This document shows positions 1-5,094 of a stretch of DNA of 5,094 nucleotides, piece after piece. The notes under the pieces were generated by a model. That model did no database searches and had not been told where the DNA came from. It saw only the letters and a list, made by a program, of their open reading frames with translations. The position numbers were made by a program, and so were the translations under genes. The DNA is from an uncultured Clostridium sp. (GTDB taxonomy: Bacteria; Bacillota; Clostridia; Lachnospirales; Lachnospiraceae). Every line of letters starts with the position of its first letter. The first letter of the stretch is position 1. The DNA is taken from the NCBI GenBank assembly GCA_905192625.1, contig CAJJLI010000215.1, forward strand, positions 1 to 5,094, given 5' to 3'.

Positions 1-206
1 ACTTCGCTATCAGGGATAGGCTCCTTATATATCAGGGTGCTTCGGGGATGTCCCTCATCGTGTAAGGAGATAATAATTAGTACTAGTTCATTAATTGATT
101 CTTTGGTATGCTCGACAATAAATGGTTTTTTTATAATTCTTCCATATGGTTCTAAAATACATACTGTACTTTTATCTTTTGAAATATCAATACCTACACT
201 AATCAT
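1..206 (-). CDS. IS110-family transposase, N-terminal part (cut by window edge, possibly truncated)
   Basis: The minus-strand frame opens at the ATG at 206-204 and stays open to the window edge (68 codons). It begins MISVGIDISKDKSTVCILEP and continues YGRIIKKPF, the typical start of the DEDD (RuvC-like) domain of IS110 recombinases; Asp7 would be the first catalytic acid. An AGGAAGG ribosome binding site lies 7 nt upstream (214-220), which favours this start over the in-frame ATG at 227-225. IS110 enzymes move a circular DNA intermediate, guided by a bridge RNA encoded in the element's noncoding end. Family resemblance fades after about residue 50. The block expected near residues 55-62 (VMEATG, with the second catalytic acid) is absent in all three frames, and the DNA left of about position 58 looks less AT-rich. 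The copy is therefore probably truncated or joined to other DNA. Family assignment is firm; its intactness is doubtful. Confidence 0.75.
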   Translation of the reverse strand, partial: MISVGIDISKDKSTVCILEPYGRIIKKPFIVEHTKESINELVLIIISLHDEGHPRSTLIYKEPIPDSE

Positions 207-378
207 ATTTATACCTTCCTTTCCCATCTAATCTTATTACTATTCATATTTGCTCGTGACACGAAAGACAATTAATGTTTTCAACCTGCTTAATCGAATA
301 TTTATAATAAGTAGATGGCTGACACTTTATCATACGGATGTAAAAATCCACTGTTGGGGACGCCAACCATTAAGGTCT
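207..378 (-). ncRNA. Candidate IS110 bridge RNA (noncoding end upstream of the transposase)
   Basis: This is the gene-free stretch directly upstream of the IS110 transposase and in the same orientation. From the predicted promoter to the transposase ATG is about 170 nt, similar to described bridge RNAs. On the minus strand, TGGTTGGC (369-362) can pair with GTCAGCCA (323-316), including two G-U pairs, and the adjoining AGTAGA (381-376) pairs with TCTACT (315-310). Inside this stem, GGAT/ATCC forms a short hairpin; alternatively GTTGG/CCAAC (367-353) can fold. A TCGTG-T-CACGA palindrome lies at 254-264. Known of the family: IS110 elements encode a bridge RNA in the noncoding end next to the recombinase gene. 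Inferred: that this leader is that RNA. I cannot assign the target and donor loops. Confidence 0.45.
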
Positions 379-382
379 ACTA

Positions 383-391
383 ATTATAACA
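383..391 (-). promoter_or_regulatory. Extended -10 promoter element for the IS110 leader RNA and transposase
   Basis: The minus strand reads TGTTATAAT, a perfect TATAAT with the extended TG motif. Transcription would start around 375-378, just before the structured leader. No good -35 box lies at the right distance. In IS110 elements a full promoter can form when the two ends join in the circle, which would explain a -10 alone near the element's edge; that explanation is inferred. Confidence 0.4.
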
Positions 392-394
392 AAA

Positions 395-440
395 ATAAGA
401 GTAAGAATTATAGCTAATGAGACTATAATCTTACTCTTAT
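395..440. repeat. Large inverted repeat at the IS110/ISL3 boundary (terminator-like on the minus strand)
   Basis: The arms 395-413 and 423-440 are complementary over 18 bp with one bulged A, around a 9-nt loop (414-422). Read on the minus strand, the stem is followed by TTTTTG, as in an intrinsic terminator; on the plus strand there is no T tract. It lies between the predicted IS110 leader promoter and the ISL3 left end, so it could be a terminator stopping transcription toward the IS110 copy, or the hairpin target into which an IS inserted. Confidence 0.65.
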
Positions 441-447
441 ACTGTAC

Positions 448-489
448 AAAATGTTGGGGTGCAAACTCCAACATTTTATTTTACAATAA
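448..489 (+). terminator. Hairpin with T-rich tail at the ISL3 left end
   Basis: Positions 448-459 pair with 466-477 (12 bp, one G-T), around the loop TGCAAA, followed by ATTTTATTTTA. It may block read-through transcription from outside into the transposase gene, a usual feature of IS ends. The downstream TACAAT (482-487) is a possible -10 box for the transposase, but I find no convincing -35. Confidence 0.45.
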
Positions 490-499
490 AAAAAGGCCT

Positions 500-516
500 C
501 CTCGTGCCAGTCTAGC
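500..516 (+). repeat. 17-bp subterminal inverted repeat, left copy
   Basis: CCTCGTGCCAGTCTAGC lies 26 nt before the transposase start codon. It is a perfect inverted match to 1724-1740, just after the stop codon. The pair brackets the gene inside the outer IS ends and may be a binding site for the transposase zinc-finger/HTH region (inferred). Confidence 0.85.
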
Positions 517-527
517 CAACAAATCAC

Positions 528-534
528 AAGGTGG
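528..534 (+). promoter_or_regulatory. Ribosome binding site deciding the ISL3 transposase start
   Basis: AAGGTGG lies 8 nt before the ATG at 543. The longer reading from GTG at 531 would start inside this site, so the ATG at 543 is preferred. Confidence 0.6.
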
Positions 535-542
535 TTGCAATA

Positions 543-1718
543 ATGCATAATTATTGTATCAATAAATTATTAGATTTAAAAGGGGTAAAAGTAAAAAATA
601 TCACTCATGCTGATACTTTTATTAAAATTTATCTCGAAACTAATCCTTCTGAACATATTTGTCCTAATTGTGGTAAACAAACAAAACGTGTTCATGACTA
701 CCGAGAACAAAAAATAAAGGATTTACCTTTTCAACTTAAGGACTGTTTACTTGTTCTTAGAAAACGACGATATGTCTGCACCTGTGGAAAACGATTCTAT
801 GAAAAATATTCTTTTATAGCAAGGTACCAACAACGCACAACTCGTCTTACACGTTTGATTGCTCATATGCTTCGTGAACTTGTAAGCATGAAATCAATCG
901 CAAAGCTCACTAATGTATCGCCCTCAACGGTTGCTAGAATTCTCGATACACTTAGTTATTCCTGTCCGAAGCTTAAAAATTCCATTTCTATTGATGAATT
1001 CAAAGGCGACACAGATGCAGGAAAGTATCAATGTATTATAGTAAATCCAAACTTACCGTCTGTTATGGATATTCTACCCGATCGTTCGCAGGCTCACTTA
1101 TCCTCTTACTTCTCAGAACTAAATCGTGCAGAAAGACATCGAGTAAAATTCTTTGTTTGCGATATGTGGCAGCCTTATGTAGACTTAGCTAAAATTTATT
1201 TTCCCAATGCTGCCATTATTATTGATAAATATCATTTTATTCGCCAAGTAACTTGGGCCATTGAAAAGGTACGCAAACGTCTACAAAAGACAATGCCTGT
1301 AACATTAAGAAAATACTATAAACGTAGTCGAAAGTTGATTCTTACACGATATCACAAGCTCAACGAAGATAAGAAGCACGCATGTAATCTAATGTTACAA
1401 TACAATGATGATCTTCGCTTAGCTCATAAATTAAAAGAATGGTTTTATGCGATATGCCAAAACAAGAAATACTCAGAACAAAGAAAGCAATTCTTTGAAT
1501 GGATTAAATGGGCTGAAACATCCGGCTTAGAGGAGTTTGAGAAATGTGCATCTACCTATCGTAACTGGTCAGAAGGAATCTTAAATGCATTTAAATACGG
1601 ACTAACGAATGGTCCTACAGAAGGGTATAATAACAAAATCAAAGTCTTGAAACGAGTATCATTTGGTATGAAAAACTACCCACGTTTCAGAACCAGAATA
1701 TTGCATAGTATGAATTAA
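543..1718 (+). CDS. ISL3-family transposase, apparently intact
   Basis: This 391-residue DDE transposase cuts and rejoins the ends of its own element. An N-terminal zinc ribbon shows CPNC at residues 40-43 and CTC at 79-81. A helix-turn-helix follows at about 95-135 (SIAKLTNVSPSTVARIL), then the DDE domain: Asp151 in SIDEFKG, Asp207 in CDMWQPY followed by DKYHF at 228-232, and Glu360 in GPTEGYNN. The C terminus (FGMKNYPRFRTRIL) is the usual end of the family, and the length is normal. No frameshift or stop is visible, so the protein may be active, although one element end looks divergent. Start chosen: ATG at 543, with AAGGTGG 8 nt upstream, rather than the GTG at 531 that lies within that site. 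The gene stands alone within its element. Confidence 0.93.
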   Translation: MHNYCINKLLDLKGVKVKNITHADTFIKIYLETNPSEHICPNCGKQTKRVHDYREQKIKDLPFQLKDCLLVLRKRRYVCTCGKRFYEKYSFIARYQQRTTRLTRLIAHMLRELVSMKSIAKLTNVSPSTVARILDTLSYSCPKLKNSISIDEFKGDTDAGKYQCIIVNPNLPSVMDILPDRSQAHLSSYFSELNRAERHRVKFFVCDMWQPYVDLAKIYFPNAAIIIDKYHFIRQVTWAIEKVRKRLQKTMPVTLRKYYKRSRKLILTRYHKLNEDKKHACNLMLQYNDDLRLAHKLKEWFYAICQNKKYSEQRKQFFEWIKWAETSGLEEFEKCASTYRNWSEGILNAFKYGLTNGPTEGYNNKIKVLKRVSFGMKNYPRFRTRILHSMN

Positions 1719-1723
1719 ATAAA

Positions 1724-1740
1724 GCTAGACTGGCACGAGG
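1724..1740 (-). repeat. 17-bp subterminal inverted repeat, right copy
   Basis: This is the perfect reverse complement of 500-516 and begins 5 nt after the transposase stop codon. It lies 111 nt inside the right end, whereas the left copy lies about 60 nt inside the left end, so the two subterminal regions are unequal. Confidence 0.85.
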
Positions 1741-1809
1741 TTTATTTACCATGCCCAAAAACAGACATTATAGAGAATAAATAAAAACAGCTCTGATCCT
1801 AGTAAAGAA

Positions 1810-1830
1810 GCGGGTTCCACAAGAGCCCGC
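1810..1830. repeat. GC-rich hairpin inside the ISL3 right end
   Basis: GCGGGTTC (1810-1817) pairs with GAGCCCGC (1823-1830), 8 bp with one G-T and a 5-nt loop. It adjoins the right terminal repeat. No T tract follows on the plus strand, so it is not a standard terminator. It may be a structural element of the IS end. The rest of 1741-1809 shows nothing I can name. Confidence 0.5.
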
Positions 1831-1851
1831 CCCAACACTTGACACAGAGCC
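1830..1851 (-). repeat. ISL3 right terminal inverted repeat
   Basis: Read inward on the minus strand it starts GGCTCTGTGTCAAGTG and ends TTGGGG, the ISL3-type end. The left counterpart is the imperfect 438-459. The flanking 8 bp on the right are aaaataat. Confidence 0.7.
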
Positions 1852-1915
1852 AAAATAATATACTAAATTTTGCAATGGTATTTTTCCTTTAGAATTGATA
1901 TATTGGAGTTTACGG
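1852..1915 (+). repeat. Two weak copies of the ~35-bp intergenic repeat, abutting the ISL3 right end
   Basis: The plus-strand segments ending at 1878 (ATACTAAATTTTGCAATGG) and 1915 (GATATATTGGAGTTTACGG) resemble the minus-strand form of the repeat in the ligA-metA gap (ATACTAAGATTTCATGG and GATATACTGAGAACTTTATG). The two copies are 37 nt apart. The similarity was judged by eye, with small gaps in AT-rich DNA, so it is tentative. Confidence 0.35.
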
Positions 1916-1922
1916 CATTCTT

Positions 1923-2796
1923 TTATAACTCATACGGAGTCACCTGATAAACATAATAATTCAACCAATTACTATAAAGCGTATTCGCATGCGCTCTCCA
2001 TATCAAACTCGGACGATTCTTAGCATCCTCAAGTGGATAATAGTTCTTTGGAAGTTCCATTGGAATTCCCTTCTCCACATCCCTTTTATACTCCTTATCA
2101 AGGGTCACTCGGTCATATTCTGGATGTCCCATGACAAAAATCTGGCTTCCGTCTTCATTGATTACGATAAACACACCAGCCTCTTCTGACTCAGCCAAAA
2201 TTCTTAATTCTTTATGCGCAAGTATCTCTTCCCTTAAAACTTCCGTATTTCTGGAATGCGGTGCATAAAAAACATCATCAAAACCACGTACCAATGGTTC
2301 TTTACGCTGCATAACAGTATGTTCGTATATTCCAAAACGCTTCTTTGTTAGTGGATATTTCTTAATACCATAATGATAATAAAGTCCTGCCTGTGCACCC
2401 CAACAGATGTGGAAGGTAGATGTAACGTTTTTCTTTGACCATGCCATGATTTTCGTTAACTCTTCCCAGTAATCTACTTCTTCAAATTCCATTTGTTCCA
2501 CCGGTGCACCAGTAATGATAAGACCATCGAATTTGGCATCTTTAATATCATCAAATGTTAAATAAAATTTTTCCAAATGGCTTGTTGCTGTATTCTTACC
2601 AACATAAGACCCAGTAGTTAAAAAGGCTTCGAAGTAATTGCACTTCAGTATCTTGCTTTAACGGCATTAAATTTAATATAGCAATATTCAGTGGACGAAT
2701 ATCCTGAGTCATCGCACGATTCTCATCCATCATAAATATATTCTCGTCTTCTAATATTCTTTTAGCAGGTAAATCACTTTGTACTTTAATCGGCAT
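1923..2796 (-). pseudogene. metA: Homoserine O-acyltransferase MetA, broken by an internal deletion and frameshift
   Basis: MetA acylates homoserine in the first committed step of methionine synthesis in the cytosol. The first frame starts [20 protein letters not shown] and matches the family through LLRSL (residue 58), then runs into a TAA at 2598-2596. The remainder continues in the +1 frame from about 2624, [20 protein letters not shown], to TPYEL and a stop at 1925-1923. Restoring about 32 nt at 2620-2625 gives a 301-residue protein. It would place the nucleophile Cys142 (HICWGAQAG), His235 and Glu237 (GHPEYD) and Glu111 (GAPVEQ) at the numbers known from E. coli MetA. Residues 59-68 are missing. 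Glu111 is associated with acetyl-CoA rather than succinyl-CoA use. The rest of the sequence is well conserved, so the break looks recent. A rare assembly error is the alternative. Confidence 0.9.
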
Positions 2797-2803
2797 AATA
2801 CAT

Positions 2804-2810
2804 CTTCCTT
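2804..2810 (-). promoter_or_regulatory. metA ribosome binding site
   Basis: The minus strand reads AAGGAAG, 7 nt before the metA ATG at 2796-2794. It supports this start and shows the translation signal is still intact despite the broken reading frame. Confidence 0.7.
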
Positions 2811-2843
2811 TCTATGTAACCCTTTTATGAAATATACACTTAT

Positions 2844-2871
2844 ATGATAAGTTTATTCCTATGTAAGGCAA
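2844..2871 (-). promoter_or_regulatory. Possible metA promoter overlapped by a small palindrome
   Basis: The minus strand shows TTGCCT (2871-2866), a 16-nt spacer and TATCAT (2849-2844), matching the vegetative consensus at 4/6 and 5/6. The start would fall about 40 nt before the metA ATG. A palindrome with ACTTAT/ATAAGT arms (2838-2852) covers the -10 region and could be an operator. No riboswitch is visible. Confidence 0.3.
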
Positions 2872-2937
2872 TAGTCAGATTACTTTTCAACTTTCAATTA
2901 CCATAAAGTTCTCAGTATATCTTGTTTCACTATTGCC
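2867..2937. repeat. 9-bp inverted repeat with long loop upstream of metA
   Basis: GGCAATAGT (2867-2875) is the exact reverse complement of 2929-2937. Between them, AACTTT/AAAGTT gives a further small stem on the minus strand. It overlaps the first tandem repeat unit and the predicted metA -35 box. Confidence 0.45.
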
Positions 2938-3040
2938 ATAAAATCTTAGTATTTAATATTTTAACATTCGCGTAAAGCCCTTCGTCTATTCCGTTTGAAC
3001 AATACCCATGAAATCTTAGTATATCTTTTGATAGAATTGT
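2901..3040. repeat. Degenerate tandem repeat of ~35-bp units between ligA and metA
   Basis: Four units start at 2901, 2936, 2971 and 3006, exactly 35 nt apart. Units 2 and 4 share the 12-mer AAATCTTAGTAT (2941 and 3011). Units 1 and 4 share AGTATATCTT (2914 and 3018). Units 1, 2 and 4 begin CCATRAA. Unit 3 (cgTAAAGccc...) is more decayed but aligns to unit 1. Traces may continue to about 3104 (AATATATCTCC at 3050, CTACTATATTC at 3085). This explains most of the 308-nt gap 2797-3104, which holds no gene and no GC-rich terminator after ligA. Confidence 0.7.
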
Positions 3041-3104
3041 AAATGCCTGAATATATCTCCTCTTAACAAATGCCTAATTACCAACTACTATATTCACAAC
3101 ATTC

Positions 3105-5060
3105 CTACGCAAGCATAGCTAAGAAATCATCCTCTGTAAGAATCGGTATCCCTAATTCCTTCGCTTTCTTATTCTTTGAAGAACTCGACATATTGTCATT
3201 ATTAATCAAATAATTCGTCTTAGCAGTAACAGAACCCGTCACCTTACCACCGTTTTGCTCAATTACTTCCTTAAGTTCATTACGATTCGCAAATTTCTCA
3301 ACCGAACCAGTAATAACAAAGGTAAGACCATCCAGACGATTCGATGCTTCCGTTGCTTCATTGCCTTCGATTTCAATTTCTTCTAATAAATCATCCACGA
3401 TTTTATTATTTTCCTCTTTATTAAAGAAATCCATAAAGGTTTGAGCAGTCACACCGCCGATTCCATCGATTTCAACGAGCTCATCCATAGTTGCATTACG
3501 TATTTTATCAAAATCATTTTTAAAATGTTTACAGATTAATTTTGCAGTTGAAATACCGATATTTATAATTCCAAGACTAAATATAAACTTCGGTAACGTC
3601 GTCTTTCTAGCTCTTTCTATGGAAGCCACTAAGTTATTATAAGACTTCTGGCCAAAGCCCTCCATCGTAACAATCTCTTCTTTATATTTTTCCACATGAA
3701 ATAAATCAGCAAGTTCGCGGATCATCTTCTTTGCGATTAGTTTTTCAATGGTTGCCTCAGAAAGTCCTTCGATGTTCATGGCATCGCGGCCAACAAAATG
3801 GGTAAATGACTTGATTCGTTTTGCTAAACAATCATCATTGATACAATACAACGACTTCACGTCATTTTCTTGTTTTATCTTAGTCACTCCACCACAAACC
3901 GGGCATGTCTCTGGGATTTCTACATTTCCACTTCTGGTTAAGTTCTCAGCAATTTGTGGAATTATCATATTTGCTTTGAACACTTGAACCGTATCGCCAA
4001 GCCCAATCTGTAAGTTCTCCATAATACTAATATTATGAAGGCTAGCACGACTCACTGTCGTTCCTTCTAAGTCCACTGGTTCAAAGATTGCCACTGGATT
4101 AATTAACCCTGTTCTTGACGCACTCCATTCAATTTGAAGCATTTTCGTTTCTTTGATTTCGTCTTTCCATTTAAATGCAATTGCATTTCTAGGGAATTTC
4201 GAGGTTCTTCCAAGAGAATCTCCATATGCGATGTTATTATATAAAAGCACCAAACCATCGGATGGGAAATCATTTGTAACAATCTTTTCAGAAAAATATT
4301 TTACCGCATCGGCTACCGTATCCGCTGTTACCAAACGTTCTTCAACAACGTCAAAACCTAAAGAAGCCAGCCAATCAAACTGCTCTTTTTTGGTAGTAAA
4401 TTGATTCATATCATCTATTTTAATAAGCGCAAATGCAAAGAAATGTACATTTCTCTTTGCAGTTATCTCGTTGTTTAACTGTCTTACCGAGCCACTGCAT
4501 AGATTTCTAGGATTTTTATATTTTGCAGAAACATCTTCGATTAAAGCATTCATTCTCTCAAAATCGGAGTACTTAATCACTGCCTCACCACGAATGACCA
4601 ATTCACCTTGATAAGAAATGCTAAGTGGAATGTTTTTAAACATCTTCGCATTGTTTGTGATAACTTCACCAACTTCACCATTTCCTCTGGTTACCGCTTT
4701 TACTAACTTTCCACCTTGATACGTTAAAATAACGGTTAATCCATCCATTTTCCAAGAAAGTAAGCCTTCTTGACTACCTAACCACTCTTTTAATGTTTCT
4801 ACATCTTTTGTTTTATCGAGGGAAAGCATCGGTGTATCGTGTCGCTCTTTTGGAAGTTCACTAAGGATTTCATAGCCAGCGTGCATCGTTGGACTACCAG
4901 CAAGTACGAATCCAGTTTCTTCTTCCAGTGCTTTTAATTCATCATAGAGTTTATCATATTCGAAATTGCTCATGATTTCACGATCTTCTTGCTCATAAAC
5001 TCTAGCAGCTTTATCAAGTAGTTTAGTTAGCTCTTTGATTCTTTCCTTTTTTGTTTCCAT
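3105..5060 (-). CDS. ligA: NAD+-dependent DNA ligase LigA, full length but divergent
   Basis: LigA seals nicks in DNA using NAD+ as AMP donor, in replication and repair. The protein has 651 residues, normal for the family, with all domains in order: NMN-binding domain Ia (1-60); adenylation domain with Lys104 in KMDG, Arg125 in TRGNG, Glu159 in RGE and Lys297 in AFKWKDE; OB fold (about 305-375); Cys4 zinc finger (C386, C389, C406, C411); helix-hairpin-helix repeats (about 425-560, e.g. IDGIGG); and a BRCT domain (575-651). Odd points: the usual DGVVIKV motif reads DGLVLLY, so the motif IV lysine (E. coli Lys290) is Leu273; TRGDG is TRGNG; and the domain Ia Asp32 is Asn. It may be a second, specialised ligase. 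The ATG at 5060 fits family N termini. Its close Shine-Dalgarno sequence is weak (GAAAG), with a better AGGAAG 17 nt away. Confidence 0.93.
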   Translation of the reverse strand: METKKERIKELTKLLDKAARVYEQEDREIMSNFEYDKLYDELKALEEETGFVLAGSPTMHAGYEILSELPKERHDTPMLSLDKTKDVETLKEWLGSQEGLLSWKMDGLTVILTYQGGKLVKAVTRGNGEVGEVITNNAKMFKNIPLSISYQGELVIRGEAVIKYSDFERMNALIEDVSAKYKNPRNLCSGSVRQLNNEITAKRNVHFFAFALIKIDDMNQFTTKKEQFDWLASLGFDVVEERLVTADTVADAVKYFSEKIVTNDFPSDGLVLLYNNIAYGDSLGRTSKFPRNAIAFKWKDEIKETKMLQIEWSASRTGLINPVAIFEPVDLEGTTVSRASLHNISIMENLQIGLGDTVQVFKANMIIPQIAENLTRSGNVEIPETCPVCGGVTKIKQENDVKSLYCINDDCLAKRIKSFTHFVGRDAMNIEGLSEATIEKLIAKKMIRELADLFHVEKYKEEIVTMEGFGQKSYNNLVASIERARKTTLPKFIFSLGIINIGISTAKLICKHFKNDFDKIRNATMDELVEIDGIGGVTAQTFMDFFNKEENNKIVDDLLEEIEIEGNEATEASNRLDGLTFVITGSVEKFANRNELKEVIEQNGGKVTGSVTAKTNYLINNDNMSSSSKNKKAKELGIPILTEDDFLAMLA

Positions 5061-5065
5061 AGTTA

Positions 5066-5083
5066 CTTTCTTTTTTTCTTCCT
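5066..5083 (-). promoter_or_regulatory. Weak or badly spaced ribosome binding region of ligA
   Basis: The minus strand has AGGAAG at 5083-5078, 17 nt from the ATG, and only GAAAG at 5070-5066 at close spacing. The frame stays open upstream to the window edge, but no ATG, GTG or TTG is seen there, so the ATG at 5060 remains the best start. Confidence 0.35.
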
Positions 5084-5094
5084 TTGTTAAACTT

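Larger units (their letters stand above)
438..1851 (+). mobile_element. ISL3-family insertion sequence (about 1.4 kb), left end divergent
   Basis: The element carries one ISL3-family transposase gene. The right end is clear: read inward on the minus strand from 1851 it starts GGCTCTGTGTCAAGTGTTGG, typical of ISL3 terminal repeats in Firmicutes. The matching left end is placed by alignment at about 438-459; it shares CTGT, AA and TGTTGGGG in register (14 of 22 positions) but lacks the outer GGCT. ISL3 elements normally make 8-bp target duplications. The flanks 430-437 (cttactct) and 1852-1859 (aaaataat) do not match. The left boundary is therefore uncertain; the left end may have been rearranged when the neighbouring IS110 sequence arrived. 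Confidence 0.75.

Noticed and set aside
37..231. Plus-strand 64-codon open frame
   Set aside because: It is antisense to the IS110 transposase start, whose minus-strand frame has a clear family match and ribosome binding site.
254..264. TCGTG-T-CACGA palindrome as a separate operator
   Set aside because: It lies within the candidate bridge RNA and is too short to claim as an independent site.
1989..2189. Plus-strand 66-codon open frame
   Set aside because: It is antisense to the conserved C-terminal part of metA.
1923..2576. The second metA frame as a separate short gene starting at TTG
   Set aside because: The frame continues upstream of the TTG with MetA sequence ([12 protein letters not shown]) and has no ribosome binding site there; it is the back part of the broken metA.
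2617..2632. Programmed frameshift at the T-run (CCTTTTTAAC) of metA
   Set aside because: A frameshift alone would not explain the ten missing family residues (59-68); a deletion does.
2901..3040. CRISPR array
   Set aside because: The units are adjacent and degenerate over their whole length, with no unique spacers and no cas genes nearby.
2797..3104. SAM riboswitch or T-box leader upstream of metA
   Set aside because: No conserved SAM-I core or T-box sequence is recognisable; the region is AT-rich repeat DNA.
3748..4404. Plus-strand open frames of 79 and 83 codons
   Set aside because: They lie opposite the well-supported ligA coding sequence and show no recognisable protein features.

Overview
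The window is AT-rich chromosomal DNA. Codon choice, purine-rich ribosome binding sites (AGGAAG type) and the protein families suggest a low-GC Clostridia genome, most likely Lachnospiraceae or a relative; this is an inference from protein flavour, not a database match. It holds two adjacent insertion-sequence remnants on the left and two chromosomal housekeeping-type genes on the right, both read leftward.

Layout. Positions 1-206 (minus) encode the first part of an IS110-family transposase, and family resemblance stops near residue 50. Upstream of it, about 207-391 (minus), is a structured leader with its own extended -10 promoter, well placed to encode the bridge RNA of an IS110 element. 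A strong inverted repeat at 395-440 separates this from an ISL3-family element (about 438-1851), which carries one apparently intact transposase gene (543-1718, plus). The right end of the ISL3 copy is typical; its left end is divergent and no 8-bp target duplication is visible.

Positions 1923-2796 (minus) are metA, homoserine O-acyltransferase, broken by an internal deletion that I estimate at 32 nt. It removes residues 59-68 and shifts the frame, although every catalytic residue survives downstream. Positions 3105-5060 (minus) encode a full-length NAD+-dependent DNA ligase. Its domain order is normal, but several signature residues are changed, so it may be a divergent paralogue rather than the main replicative LigA. 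The 308-nt gap between ligA and metA holds a decayed tandem repeat with a period of about 35 bp. Two weaker copies lie on the other side of metA, directly against the ISL3 right end.

The genes do not form an obvious pathway. ligA and metA are co-directional but separated by the repeat region. The broken metA and the neighbouring mobile elements suggest a locus in decay. I see no clear undescribed system. The best leads are the bridge-RNA candidate, the 35-bp repeat family, the altered LigA and the broken metA.
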